Notes: generated from the sequence alone by a model not told the origin. Counted from the first letter of the stretch, positions 15,758-25,151 are shown. The stretch: DNA of 39,150 bases from CAZMMV01 sp964567475 (GCA_964567475.1 CAZMMV010000008.1:1-39150), one strand, 5' to 3'. Numbers and translations are program-made.

Positions 15758-15857
15758 NNNNNNNNNNNNNNNNNNNNNNNNNNNNNNNNNNNNNNNNNNN
15801 NNNNNNNNNNNNNNNNNNNNNNNNNNNNNNNNNNNNNNNNNNNNNNNNNNNNNNNNN
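15758..15857. other. Assembly gap (100 N)
   Basis: Exactly 100 N. The true length is probably larger, because the end of thiC and roughly the first 75 residues of the following citrate synthase must both fit in it. Confidence 0.98.
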
Positions 15858-16985
15858 GATAATGGTTCTGGGATAATAAGGCAAACAGAGTTCTTTCTAT
15901 ATTCAGAGAAAGATAGAAAAGCAGTAAAGGAATGTATGAAAAGAGGATATGAATTTCCAGAAATAACTTCTTGGATTAGGGCTAATAAGGAAGATTTCAA
16001 GTTAGTGAAAGACATGGGAATTAAAGAAACTGGAATTCTTATGTCCTGTTCTGATTATCATATATTTAATAAGCTTAAAATGACTAGGGCGGAAGCGATG
16101 AAAAATTATCTTTCTATTGCAGAGGCTGCTTTACAAAATGGAATTAAGCCAAGATGTCATTTTGAAGATATAACACGTGCAGATTTTTTAGGCTTTGTTG
16201 TACCTCTTACTAAAAATTTAATGGACTTATCTGATAAATATAAGATAGATATAAAAATCAGGGCTTGTGATACATTGGGTCTTGGTAGTCCTTATTCAGG
16301 AGTAGAGGCACCTAGGTCAGTTCCTGCAATTATTCATGGTTTAAGATACTATTGTAATCTTCCATCTTCGGCTATAGAATGGCATGGACATAATGATTTT
16401 AATAATGTTGTTGTAAATTCAACTACATCTTGGTTATACGGAGGATCTTCAGTAAATGCTACATTGTTTGGTATTGGTGAAAGAACTGGAAATTGCCCTC
16501 TAGAATCTATGTTATTTGAATATGGGCAAATAAAGGGTACTACTAAAAATATGAATTTAAAAATACTTCCTGAAATAGTAGATTATTTTGAAAAAGAATT
16601 TGATTATATTCTTCCTGCTCGTACACCTTTTGTAGGTAGTGATTTTAATGTTACAAGAGCAGGAATTCATGCAGACGGGATATTGAAGAATGAGGAAATA
16701 TATAATAGTTTTGATACTAAAAAAGTTTTGGGTAGACCCGCAATTGTTGCCATAAACTCATATTCTGGCTTGGCGGGAATTGCAGCTTGGATAAATGGAT
16801 ATTTTAATTTAGAAGGAGATAAGAAAATAGGTAAGGCTGATAAGAGAATAACATTAATAAAAAAATGGATAGATGAAGAATATTCTAAAGGAAGAACTGC
16901 TAGTATTAGTAACAAGGAACTTAAAGAATTAGTATATAAATATGTTCCAAATATTTTAGAAGAAAAAGAAATTAAAGCTATTTAG
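15858..16985 (+). CDS. Re-type citrate synthase, N-terminal part lost in gap
   Basis: 375 residues of an HMGL/isopropylmalate-synthase-like enzyme are visible. The sequence EFFLYSEKDRKAV, FPEITSWIRANKEDF, KPRCHFEDITRADFLGFV, RACDTLGLGSPYSG, EWHGHNDFNNVVVN with the metal-binding HGH, and FGIGERTGNCPLE agrees with the (R)-citrate synthase family first defined in Clostridium kluyveri, rather than LeuA or homocitrate synthase. It condenses oxaloacetate and acetyl-CoA to citrate with stereochemistry opposite to the common enzyme. The N-terminal part carrying the expected DTTFRDG motif falls in the gap. The gene is followed by aconitase, isocitrate dehydrogenase and pyruvate carboxylase, which strongly supports the citrate assignment over leucine synthesis (no leuCD nearby). 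Confidence 0.85.
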   Translation, partial: DNGSGIIRQTEFFLYSEKDRKAVKECMKRGYEFPEITSWIRANKEDFKLVKDMGIKETGILMSCSDYHIFNKLKMTRAEAMKNYLSIAEAALQNGIKPRCHFEDITRADFLGFVVPLTKNLMDLSDKYKIDIKIRACDTLGLGSPYSGVEAPRSVPAIIHGLRYYCNLPSSAIEWHGHNDFNNVVVNSTTSWLYGGSSVNATLFGIGERTGNCPLESMLFEYGQIKGTTKNMNLKILPEIVDYFEKEFDYILPARTPFVGSDFNVTRAGIHADGILKNEEIYNSFDTKKVLGRPAIVAINSYSGLAGIAAWINGYFNLEGDKKIGKADKRITLIKKWIDEEYSKGRTASISNKELKELVYKYVPNILEEKEIKAI

Positions 16986-17006
16986 ACGTATATTGGAGGG
17001 TAAAAT

Positions 17007-18929
17007 ATGAAATTAACTGTTGTAGAAAAAATAATAAAAAGTCATTTAGTTTCTGGCAAATTAATAAAAGGAACTGAAATAGGACTAAAAATAGATCAAA
17101 CTCTTACCCAAGATTCCACTGGAACAATGGCATATTTACAATTTGAAGCTATTGGGGTAAATAGGGTTAAAACAAAAAAATCTGTAGCTTATATTGATCA
17201 TAATATGTTGCAAGCTGGACCTGAGAATGCGGATGATCATCTTTACATTCAAACAGTTGCAAAAAAATATGGTATATACTTTTCAAAACCAGGTAATGGT
17301 ATATGCCATCAGGTACACCTAGAAAGATTTGGCCTACCTGGAGAAACACTTTTAGGTTCAGATAGCCATACACCTACTGGTGGTGGTATAGGCATGCTAG
17401 CTATAGGTGCTGGCGGTCTAGATGTTGCAATAGCTATGGCTGGTGGGGAGTATTTTATAACTATGCCAAGTATTGTTAAAGTGGAATTAAAAGGTAAGTT
17501 AAATAATGGTGTATCATCTAAAGATATAATTTTAGAAGTATTAAAAAGATATAAAGTTACAGGTGGATTGAATAAGGTATTTGAATATACTGGAGAAGGC
17601 GTCAAGTCTTTATCTGTTCCTGAAAGGTCAACTATAACTAATATGGGTGCAGAACTTGGAGCTACAACATCTATATTTCCTTCAGATGAAGTAACTTATG
17701 AATTTTTAAAACTTCAAGGAAGAGAAAATGAATATAAAAACATTGTGGCAGATGATGGGGCTATTTATGATGAAGAAATTATAATAGATCTTGATAAACT
17801 AGAAGCAATGGTAGCTTGTCCAGATAGTCCTGACAATGTAGTTCCAGTATCTACATTAAAGAATATTAAAGTAAATCAAGTGGCTATAGGTAGTTGTACT
17901 AATTCTTCTTATATGGATTTGATGAAAGTTGCAGAAATTTTAGAAGGGAAAACTATAGCTGAAGATGTATCCTTAGTTATATCACCAGGTTCAAAACAAG
18001 TATTGAATATGATTGCTGAAAATGGTGGGCTTTCTAAACTTATAGCTGCTGGAGCAAGGATATTGGAATCGGGATGTGGTCCTTGTATAGGTATGGGTCA
18101 AGCTCCCATTAGTAATGGAGTGTCTTTGAGAACTTTTAATAGGAATTTTAGGGGAAGATGTGGTACTTCTTCTGCAGATGTGTATTTAGTAAGTCCAGAA
18201 GTAGCAGCAATGTCAGCTATAAATGGATATATCACAAGTTCATCAGAATACGATAAAGATTTAAAAGTAACTATGCCAGAAAAATTTCTAATAAATGATA
18301 ATTTAATTATAAAGCCAGCTATAACTGGTGAAGATGTAGAAATTGTGCGTGGTCCCAATATTAAGCCTTTTCCAAAAGGAAAATCACTAGGTGAAAGTAT
18401 TGAAGGGAAAGCCTTGATAAAAGTTGGAGACGATATAACAACTGATCATATAATGCCTTCCAATGCTAAGTTATTACCTTATAGATCCAATATTCCATAT
18501 TTATCAGATTATTGCTTGGCTCCATGTGATGAAGAATTTCCAAGAAGGGCCAAAGAATATGGTGGAGGTATGATTGTTGCTGGATCTAATTATGGGCAAG
18601 GATCAAGTCGTGAACATGCTGCCTTGGTTCCTTTATATTTAGGTATCAAAGTTGTTTTGGCTAAATCTTTTGCCAGAATCCATAAACAAAATTTAATTAA
18701 TAATGGAATAATTCCTTTGGTATTTGAAGATGAATCTTATTTTGATGATATAGAAATACTAGATGAGCTAGTTATTTTAGATATGCAAAATCAAATTAAT
18801 AAAGATACGATTATTGTAAATAATAAAACTAAGGATAAAAAATATAGATTAAAATTAAATATAACAGAAAGACAGAGAGATATGCTTAAAGCAGGTGGTC
18901 TTTTAAACTTGAAAGGAGAGCAAATATGA
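17007..18929 (+). CDS. acn: Aconitate hydratase, short mitochondrial-like form
   Basis: This 640-residue aconitase converts citrate to isocitrate. The [4Fe-4S] ligands are in AIGSCTNSSYMD (near residue 297) and ESGCGPCIGMGQ (near residues 355-366). TGTMAYLQFEAIG, LGSDSHTPTGGGIGMLAIG and the C-terminal swivel domain with YGQGSSREHAALVP are all present. The length is that of the compact anaerobe-type aconitase, which has LeuC-like and LeuD-like parts joined in one chain. The gene starts 21 bases after the citrate synthase, with TTGGAGGG as ribosome site, and ends in an ATGA overlap with the dehydrogenase. Confidence 0.93.
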   Translation: MKLTVVEKIIKSHLVSGKLIKGTEIGLKIDQTLTQDSTGTMAYLQFEAIGVNRVKTKKSVAYIDHNMLQAGPENADDHLYIQTVAKKYGIYFSKPGNGICHQVHLERFGLPGETLLGSDSHTPTGGGIGMLAIGAGGLDVAIAMAGGEYFITMPSIVKVELKGKLNNGVSSKDIILEVLKRYKVTGGLNKVFEYTGEGVKSLSVPERSTITNMGAELGATTSIFPSDEVTYEFLKLQGRENEYKNIVADDGAIYDEEIIIDLDKLEAMVACPDSPDNVVPVSTLKNIKVNQVAIGSCTNSSYMDLMKVAEILEGKTIAEDVSLVISPGSKQVLNMIAENGGLSKLIAAGARILESGCGPCIGMGQAPISNGVSLRTFNRNFRGRCGTSSADVYLVSPEVAAMSAINGYITSSSEYDKDLKVTMPEKFLINDNLIIKPAITGEDVEIVRGPNIKPFPKGKSLGESIEGKALIKVGDDITTDHIMPSNAKLLPYRSNIPYLSDYCLAPCDEEFPRRAKEYGGGMIVAGSNYGQGSSREHAALVPLYLGIKVVLAKSFARIHKQNLINNGIIPLVFEDESYFDDIEILDELVILDMQNQINKDTIIVNNKTKDKKYRLKLNITERQRDMLKAGGLLNLKGEQI

Positions 18930-19930
18930 GACATAATATAACTTTAATAAAGGGAGACGGAATAGGACCAGAGGTAATATCTTCTGTTATAAAAATCATT
19001 GAAGCTACAGGTGTAGAAATCAATTGGGAAAGTGTAGAAGCGGGAAATAAGACTATGGCAAGTCAAGGTACACCTCTACCTAAAAATGTTGTAGATAGTA
19101 TAAAGAGGAATAAAATAGCATTAAAAGGACCTGTTACAACCCCTATAGGTCAAGGTTTTAGAAGTATTAATGTAGAGTTAAGGCAATCTTTAAATCTTTT
19201 TGCTAATATAAGACCTATAAAATCTTATATTGGTGTTGATAGTATACATAAAGATGTAGATATTGTAATAGTTAGGGAAAACACAGAGGATTTATATGCT
19301 GGTATAGAACATATGGTAGGTGAGGATGCAGCTGAGAGTATTAAAATTATAACTAGAAAAGCAAGTGAAAGAATATGTAGATATGCTTTTGAATTTGCTA
19401 GAAAAGAAGGTAGAAAAAAGGTTACATTAGCTCATAAGGCGAATATTATGAAATTATCTGATGGTTTATTTTTAGAATCGGGAAAAAAGATTGCTAAAGA
19501 ATATACAGATATAGAATTTGAAGATATAATAATAGATGCTATGTGTATGAAACTTGTTCAATTTCCTCAAGATTATGATATAATAGTGGCACCTAATCTA
19601 TATGGAGATATATTATCAGATCTTTGTGCTGGATTGATAGGAGGTCTAGGATTAGCTCCTGGAGCTAATATAGGTGAAAATATTTCAGTGTTTGAACCAG
19701 TTCATGGTTCAGCACCAGATATTTCAGGCAAGAATTTGGCAAATCCAACTTCAGCCATATTATCTGGAATTATGATGCTAAAGCATATTGGAGAATATGA
19801 ATCTGCAATAAAAATAGAAAAAGCTTTGGCTAAGGTTTTGAAAAATAAAGATACTACAACTATTGATTTAGGAGGAAAATTAGGAACTAAAGAATTTACA
19901 ATAGAAATAATTAATAATTTGGGGGTGTAG
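18926..19930 (+). CDS. icd: Isocitrate dehydrogenase (NAD-type, isopropylmalate dehydrogenase superfamily)
   Basis: This 334-residue beta-decarboxylating dehydrogenase shows ITLIKGDGIGPEVI at the start, ELRQSLNLFANIRPIKS, then RENTEDLYAGIEHM, the isocitrate-type signature (isopropylmalate dehydrogenases have RELTGGIYFG here), LAHKANIMKLSDG with the catalytic Lys, and FEPVHGSAPDISGK. It most likely makes 2-oxoglutarate from isocitrate. Cofactor choice is inferred from the short family and not from a diagnostic residue. Homoisocitrate dehydrogenase is the main alternative, made unlikely by the neighbouring Re-citrate synthase and aconitase. The start overlaps the aconitase stop by four bases. 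Confidence 0.88.
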   Translation: MRHNITLIKGDGIGPEVISSVIKIIEATGVEINWESVEAGNKTMASQGTPLPKNVVDSIKRNKIALKGPVTTPIGQGFRSINVELRQSLNLFANIRPIKSYIGVDSIHKDVDIVIVRENTEDLYAGIEHMVGEDAAESIKIITRKASERICRYAFEFARKEGRKKVTLAHKANIMKLSDGLFLESGKKIAKEYTDIEFEDIIIDAMCMKLVQFPQDYDIIVAPNLYGDILSDLCAGLIGGLGLAPGANIGENISVFEPVHGSAPDISGKNLANPTSAILSGIMMLKHIGEYESAIKIEKALAKVLKNKDTTTIDLGGKLGTKEFTIEIINNLGV

Positions 19931-19934
19931 TAAT

Positions 19935-22900
19935 ATGGAGAAAAATTTTAAAAAGGTTTTGGTTGCAAATCGGGGGGAAATAGCCATAAGAATATTTAGG
20001 GCTTGCGCTGAGCTTGGAATCAGAACTGTAGCTATTTATTCTGCTGAAGATAAGAATTCCTTGTTTAGGATAAAAGCAGATGAGTCATATTTAATAGGAA
20101 AAAATAAAAGTCCTATAGATGCTTATTTAAATATAGATGAAATAGTGAAATTAGCGTTAAAAAAAGGTGTAGACGCCATACATCCAGGATATGGGTTTTT
20201 ATCTGAAAATCCTGAATTTGCAAAAAAATGTAAGGAAGTAGGTATTGAATTTATAGGACCTAATTCTGATATGATGGAAAGTTTAGGAGATAAGATAAAA
20301 TCAAAGAAGGTTGCAAGTGGTGTAGGAGTTCCAACCATTCCAGGGGTAGAAAGAGCTGCAACTTCTGAAGATGAAGTTATAGAATTTGCAAATAATTGTG
20401 GCTATCCTGTTATGTTGAAAGCTTCTGCTGGTGGTGGCGGTAGAGGTATGAGAGTGGTTAGAGAAGAAAAAGATTTAATAAGTGAATATTATAGTGCTAA
20501 AAATGAATCTAAAAAGGCTTTTGGAATTGATGATATATTTGTTGAAAAGTATCTTGAAAAACCAAAACATATAGAGGTCCAGATCTTAGGTGATAAACAT
20601 GGAAATATAGTGCATTTATTTGAAAGAGATTGCTCTATACAAAGAAGACATCAAAAGGTTATTGAATATACACCAGCTTTTTCTATTACTGAAGAACAGA
20701 GACAAAATATATGTAATGATGCAGTTAAAATTGCAAAAGCTGTTAATTATTATAATGCAGGAACTGTTGAGTTTTTATTAGATAAAAATGGAAATCATTA
20801 TTTTATAGAGGTAAATCCTAGAATACAGGTTGAGCATACTATATCAGAAATGGTTACTGGAATTGATATAGTTCAAAGCCAAATTTTAATAGCAGAGGGA
20901 TATTCCCTAGATTCAGAAAAGATAGGAATAAGGAATCAAGATGATATTCAAACAAGAGGATTTGCTATTCAATGTAGGGTTACTACAGAAGATCCATTAA
21001 ATAATTTTGCTCCAGATACAGGACTTATTGACATATATAGAACGGGTTCTGGTTTTGGAATTAGACTTGATGGAGGAAGTGGATTTACAGGTGCAAATAT
21101 AAGTCCTTATTATGATAGTTTACTTGTAAAGGTAACTTCTTTATCTAGAACTTTTTCAGATGCTGCAAAAAAGGTTAGTAGGGCATTGAAAGAAGTAAAG
21201 ATTAGAGGAGTAAAAACTAATATTCCATTTTTAATAAATGTATTAAATCATGAAGAGTTTCTAAGAGGGGAATGTGATACTGGTTTTATAACATTGAATC
21301 CAGAATTGCTTGAAATAACTCCAAAGGCTGATATAGAGCTTAAAGTACTTAACTTTATTGGAGAAAAAGTAGTCAATGAAACTAAAGGCAATAAGGCAGA
21401 TTTTGATTATCCATATGTTCCAAAGATAGAGAGACCACAGAAACAAAGAGGAACAAAGCAAATATTAGATGAAAAAGGTCCAGATGGATTAATTGAATGG
21501 ATTAAAGATAGTAATAAATTACTTCTAACTGATACTACTTTTAGGGACGCTCATCAATCTTTGATGGCTACTAGAATGAGAACTACAGATATGATGAGGA
21601 TTGCTAAGGCTATGTCTGTGCTTGGTAATGATTTATTTTCCTTGGAAATGTGGGGAGGAGCTACTTTTGATGTAGCCTATAGGTTTTTAAATGAATCACC
21701 TTGGACTAGATTAGAATTATTAAGGGAAAAGATTCCTAATGTACTTTTCCAAATGCTTCTTAGAGGTGCCAATGCTGTAGGTTATAAAAATTATCCTGAT
21801 AATGTAATTAGAGAATTTGTTAAAGAATCTTCTGATAGAGGAATAGATGTATTTAGGATATTTGATTCATTAAACTGGTTAGAAGGAATGAAAGTAGCAA
21901 TAGATGAAGTTTTAAAACAAAATAAAATAGCAGAGGCTTGTGTTTGTTATACTGGAGATATTTTAGATAAAAGCAAAACTAAATATACTTTAGATTATTA
22001 TGTAAAAGTTGCTAAGAATATAGAAAATACAGGAGCTCATATACTTGGTATCAAAGATATGTCTTCTTTGTTGAAGCCTCAAGCAGCATATGAACTTATA
22101 AGTGCATTAAAATCTGAGATTAAAATTCCAATTCACCTTCATACTCATGATACTAGTGAAAATGGTATGGCCACAGTTTTAATGGCAGCTCAGGCTGGCG
22201 TAGATATAGTTGACACTGCTTTCAATAGTATGGCTGGATTAACATCTCAACCTGCTCTTAACTCAGTAGTTGCAGCTTTAGAACATACAGATAGAAGTAC
22301 TGGATTGAATTCTGATGATTTACAACTTATATCTGATTACTGGAGTACTATTAGACCTATTTATGGTAAATTTGAATCTGGTCTAAAATCTGGTACAGCA
22401 GAGATATATAAGTATGAAATTCCAGGAGGACAATATTCAAATCTTAAGCCACAAGTTGAAAGTTTTGGACTTGGTCATAGATTTAATGATGTAAAGGAAA
22501 TGTATAAAACTGTAAATGAAATGTTTGGTGATATTGTAAAAGTTACGCCTACATCTAAAGTCGTAGGTGATATGGCCATATTTATGGTTCAAAATGATTT
22601 AACACCAGATAATATTTATGATGAAGCTAAGAATATGGCATTTCCAGATTCAGTTGTATCATATTTCCAAGGAATGATGGGTCAGCCAATGGGAGGCTTT
22701 CCTGAAAAACTTCAAAATTTAGTTTTAAAAGGAAAAGAATCTATTACTTGCAGACCAGGTGAACTTTTAGAAGCGGAAGATTTTGGTAAGATAGACAAGT
22801 ATTTAAGTGAAAAATATAATAAGAAAGTAGAAAGAAAAGATGTATTATCCTATGCATTATATCCAAAAGTATATGAAGATTATTTAAAAAAGATAGAGGA

Positions 22901-23369
22901 AGATGGAGATTTTAGTAGGATGAGCAGTGATATATTCTTCCATGGATTAAAAGAAGGAGAAATAGGAGAAGTAGAAGTAGAAGAGGGTAAGATTTTAGTT
23001 ATAAAATTACTAGAAATAGGAAGATTAGATGATGAGGGATATAGAACTTTATACTTTGAAGTAAACGATAGTAGAAGAGCTATAAAAATCTTTGATAAAG
23101 ATAGTAAAATAACAAAAGAATCTTCTTTTACACATATGGTGGATCCAGAAAACAAATTAGAAATTGCATCTAATATTCCAGGAGTAGTAGCGAAGCTATT
23201 AGTAAAGCCTGGTGATAAGGTAGAAGAGAAGCAATTGGTTGCTGTAATAGAAGCTATGAAGATGGAAACTCAAGTTACTTCATCTGTTAGCGGAACTGTA
23301 TCTTCAGTAGTTGTAGAAGAAGGTCAGAATATAGTAGCTGGAGAATTATTAATTAAATTAGAAGATTAA
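19935..23369 (+). CDS. pyc: Pyruvate carboxylase
   Basis: This single-chain 1144-residue enzyme makes oxaloacetate from pyruvate, bicarbonate and ATP. The biotin carboxylase domain (about 1-450) has KVLVANRGEIAIRIFRAC, the ATP-grasp loop ASAGGGGRGMRVV and FIEVNPRIQVEHT. The carboxyltransferase (about 530-830) starts with LLLTDTTFRDAHQSLMATRM and includes LHTHDTSENGMA. The PYC tetramerisation region follows, and the biotin carrier (about 1075-1144) carries biotinyl-Lys in VIEAMKMETQV. It starts four bases after the isocitrate dehydrogenase stop, with GGGGGTG as ribosome site. It supplies the oxaloacetate used by the Re-citrate synthase of the same cluster. Confidence 0.97.
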   Translation: MEKNFKKVLVANRGEIAIRIFRACAELGIRTVAIYSAEDKNSLFRIKADESYLIGKNKSPIDAYLNIDEIVKLALKKGVDAIHPGYGFLSENPEFAKKCKEVGIEFIGPNSDMMESLGDKIKSKKVASGVGVPTIPGVERAATSEDEVIEFANNCGYPVMLKASAGGGGRGMRVVREEKDLISEYYSAKNESKKAFGIDDIFVEKYLEKPKHIEVQILGDKHGNIVHLFERDCSIQRRHQKVIEYTPAFSITEEQRQNICNDAVKIAKAVNYYNAGTVEFLLDKNGNHYFIEVNPRIQVEHTISEMVTGIDIVQSQILIAEGYSLDSEKIGIRNQDDIQTRGFAIQCRVTTEDPLNNFAPDTGLIDIYRTGSGFGIRLDGGSGFTGANISPYYDSLLVKVTSLSRTFSDAAKKVSRALKEVKIRGVKTNIPFLINVLNHEEFLRGECDTGFITLNPELLEITPKADIELKVLNFIGEKVVNETKGNKADFDYPYVPKIERPQKQRGTKQILDEKGPDGLIEWIKDSNKLLLTDTTFRDAHQSLMATRMRTTDMMRIAKAMSVLGNDLFSLEMWGGATFDVAYRFLNESPWTRLELLREKIPNVLFQMLLRGANAVGYKNYPDNVIREFVKESSDRGIDVFRIFDSLNWLEGMKVAIDEVLKQNKIAEACVCYTGDILDKSKTKYTLDYYVKVAKNIENTGAHILGIKDMSSLLKPQAAYELISALKSEIKIPIHLHTHDTSENGMATVLMAAQAGVDIVDTAFNSMAGLTSQPALNSVVAALEHTDRSTGLNSDDLQLISDYWSTIRPIYGKFESGLKSGTAEIYKYEIPGGQYSNLKPQVESFGLGHRFNDVKEMYKTVNEMFGDIVKVTPTSKVVGDMAIFMVQNDLTPDNIYDEAKNMAFPDSVVSYFQGMMGQPMGGFPEKLQNLVLKGKESITCRPGELLEAEDFGKIDKYLSEKYNKKVERKDVLSYALYPKVYEDYLKKIEEDGDFSRMSSDIFFHGLKEGEIGEVEVEEGKILVIKLLEIGRLDDEGYRTLYFEVNDSRRAIKIFDKDSKITKESSFTHMVDPENKLEIASNIPGVVAKLLVKPGDKVEEKQLVAVIEAMKMETQVTSSVSGTVSSVVVEEGQNIVAGELLIKLED

Positions 23370-23383
23370 ATAAAAAATAGAAG

Positions 23384-23483
23384 NNNNNNNNNNNNNNNNN
23401 NNNNNNNNNNNNNNNNNNNNNNNNNNNNNNNNNNNNNNNNNNNNNNNNNNNNNNNNNNNNNNNNNNNNNNNNNNNNNNNNNNN
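23384..23483. other. Assembly gap (100 N)
   Basis: Exactly 100 N, 14 bases after the pyruvate carboxylase stop. The flanks (AAATAGAAG on the left, CTTTTATATATTTA on the right) are roughly inverse-complementary, so a hairpin or terminator may have been lost here. The 106 bases between the gap and the next gene hold only its GGAGGGAG ribosome site. Confidence 0.95.
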
Positions 23484-23589
23484 CTTTTATATATTTAATT
23501 TAAAAGATAGAAAAGTTTTGATATATTTGATAGAATAAAAGAAGTTGAATAAGAAGTTGGATAATTAGATAAAAGAAGGGAGGGAGAAG

Positions 23590-24096
23590 ATGGATTCTAA
23601 AAGTATAGAAGAAAAAGGTGCAACAACAAAGCTGGTATATATATCAATTCTTATAGCTATTTCATTTATAGGATCATTTATTAAAATCCAAGGAACAATA
23701 GCCTTAGATTCAATGCCAGGATTTTTTGCAGCACTTTATTTAGGTCCTGTAGCTGGTGCTATAGTAGGAGGCATTGGTCACTTGATTACGGCTATGTTTA
23801 GTGGATTTCCACTTACACTTCCAATTCATTTGATAATAGTTTTAGCAATGGGTATTGTGGTATATTTATTTGGAATAATTTATAGAAGAACTAATGGAAC
23901 AATTGCCTGTATATCAGGGATATTATTGAATGGTATAGGGGTAGTTTTAGCTTTAGCTCCAGTTACAACTTTATTAGGGTTACCTTTACATGGGAAAGCA
24001 TTTGTATATGCAATGATAGTACCTCTAACAATTGCTTCAGCAGTAAATGTAATCTTGGCGTATGTAATATATAAAACAGTAGGAAAGAGAATTTAA
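23590..24096 (+). CDS. cblT: ECF transporter S component, CblT-like (alpha-ribazole uptake)
   Basis: This 168-residue protein has five to six hydrophobic helices. The segments IKIQGTIALDSMPGFFAALY, GPVAGAIVGGIGHLITAMFSG and FPLTLPIHL match CblT-type S components, reported in Geobacillus and Listeria as alpha-ribazole importers. The next gene resembles the partner kinase CblS, which strengthens the call. It would use a shared ECF module. The start ATG 23590 follows GGAGGGAG. Other vitamin S components are possible; the substrate call rests on sequence memory plus the neighbour. Confidence 0.68.
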   Translation: MDSKSIEEKGATTKLVYISILIAISFIGSFIKIQGTIALDSMPGFFAALYLGPVAGAIVGGIGHLITAMFSGFPLTLPIHLIIVLAMGIVVYLFGIIYRRTNGTIACISGILLNGIGVVLALAPVTTLLGLPLHGKAFVYAMIVPLTIASAVNVILAYVIYKTVGKRI

Positions 24097-24147
24097 ATTA
24101 GATATTAGAAATATTTCTATTGTCTAAAATAATTAATAGGTGATTTG

Positions 24148-24930
24148 ATGAAAATACAAAAATATAGGGATTTAACTTTAGTAGATTTAAATAAAAATCA
24201 GTTATTAGTGATATCATGTGATTCTAGCGGAGCTATCGGAAATAAGAAAAATGATATAGTGAAAACTGAACCAGAGATTATAGGATATTTTACTACACAA
24301 GTAGCAATGATGGAGTTACTATCATTTGGAGCTGAAGTAATTACAGTAGTCAATACACTTTGTGTAGAGATGGATAATACTGGCAAGGGGATAATAAGTG
24401 GAATAAAGAAAGCTTTAAAACCATTAGATTTAGATGATGAAGTGATAGTGACAGGAAGTACGGAGGAAAATTTTCCAGTTAGTATTACAGGTATTGGAAT
24501 AACGGTTATTGGATTAGTAGATAAGAAAAATTGGGAAAAGCCAGTAACTAAATCTGGAATGTTAGCTGTAGTCTTGGGCCTTCCAAAGATTGGAGATGAG
24601 GTATTAGAGGGAAGAAATGAAATAATGAATATCTCCAAGCTTATGGAATTAAAGGAAAAGAACTATATAGGGGAAATACTTCCAGTTGGATCAAAGGGAA
24701 TACTCTATGAATTAAATGAAATGGCTAATTCAAATAATATAAACTTTATTTTAGAAGATGATATAAATATAGATTTAAAAAAATCTGGAGGGCCTTCAAC
24801 TTGTGTAATTGTATCTATGGATGAAAATAGATATAAAGAATTTAAAGAAAAATTTGATTTACAAGTAAATAAAATAGCTAAGTTTATAAAATCAGTAACT
24901 GCAGATGAATATAAAAATAATAAGTTATAG
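24148..24930 (+). CDS. cblS: AIR-synthase-related protein, CblS-like alpha-ribazole kinase
   Basis: This 260-residue PurM/AIR-synthase superfamily protein starts at ATG 24148 after TAGGTGA. LLVISCDSSGAIGNKKNDIVKT resembles the ATP/metal-binding first strand of the fold (quoted in part). VTGSTEENFPVSITGIGITVIG and SGGPSTCVIVSMDE are further family landmarks. Proteins of this kind next to cblT were shown in Geobacillus to phosphorylate alpha-ribazole to alpha-ribazole phosphate, the lower-ligand precursor of cobamides. The 51-base spacing from cblT and a terminator after the stop indicate a two-gene unit. The function is inferred from family and pairing; no active-site residue was verified. Confidence 0.68.
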   Translation: MKIQKYRDLTLVDLNKNQLLVISCDSSGAIGNKKNDIVKTEPEIIGYFTTQVAMMELLSFGAEVITVVNTLCVEMDNTGKGIISGIKKALKPLDLDDEVIVTGSTEENFPVSITGIGITVIGLVDKKNWEKPVTKSGMLAVVLGLPKIGDEVLEGRNEIMNISKLMELKEKNYIGEILPVGSKGILYELNEMANSNNINFILEDDINIDLKKSGGPSTCVIVSMDENRYKEFKEKFDLQVNKIAKFIKSVTADEYKNNKL

Positions 24931-24955
24931 TATAAATTAAATATAAATTAAAAGG

Positions 24956-25000
24956 ATCCTTCACTCTTAATTATTTAATATTTTAAGTGAAGGATTGTTT
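24956..25000 (+). terminator. Intrinsic terminator after cblS
   Basis: ATCCTTCACT (24956-24965) pairs with AGTGAAGGAT (24986-24995), extended by TTAA/TTAA, followed by TGTTT. Confidence 0.75.
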
Positions 25001-25046
25001 AATATCTGATATAATTAGGGTATAAGTTATGTAATTGTAGGAGGTA

Positions 25047-25146
25047 NNNNNNNNNNNNNNNNNNNNNNNNNNNNNNNNNNNNNNNNNNNNNNNNNNNNNN
25101 NNNNNNNNNNNNNNNNNNNNNNNNNNNNNNNNNNNNNNNNNNNNNN
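25047..25146. other. Assembly gap (100 N), possibly of near-zero true length
   Basis: AGGAGGTA ends directly at the gap and AATATGAAA starts directly after it. Joining the flanks gives a ribosome site at normal distance from ATG 25152. Confidence 0.95.
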
Positions 25147-25151
25147 AATAT

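Noticed and set aside
14481..16985. A continuous 834-codon frame that would fuse ThiC to a citrate-synthase-like protein
   Set aside because: The continuity exists only because 100 N were read as codons; ThiC lacks its last residues and the second protein lacks its N-terminal catalytic part, so these are two separate genes cut by a gap.
15858..16985. Assignment as 2-isopropylmalate synthase
   Set aside because: No leucine genes nearby; HFEDITRADFLGF and the aconitase/isocitrate dehydrogenase/pyruvate carboxylase neighbours point to Re-citrate synthase.
24198..24638. 146-codon minus-strand open frame inside the cblS-like gene
   Set aside because: Shadow of a well-conserved plus-strand gene; no start signal and low-complexity Ser/Ile/Thr-rich translation.
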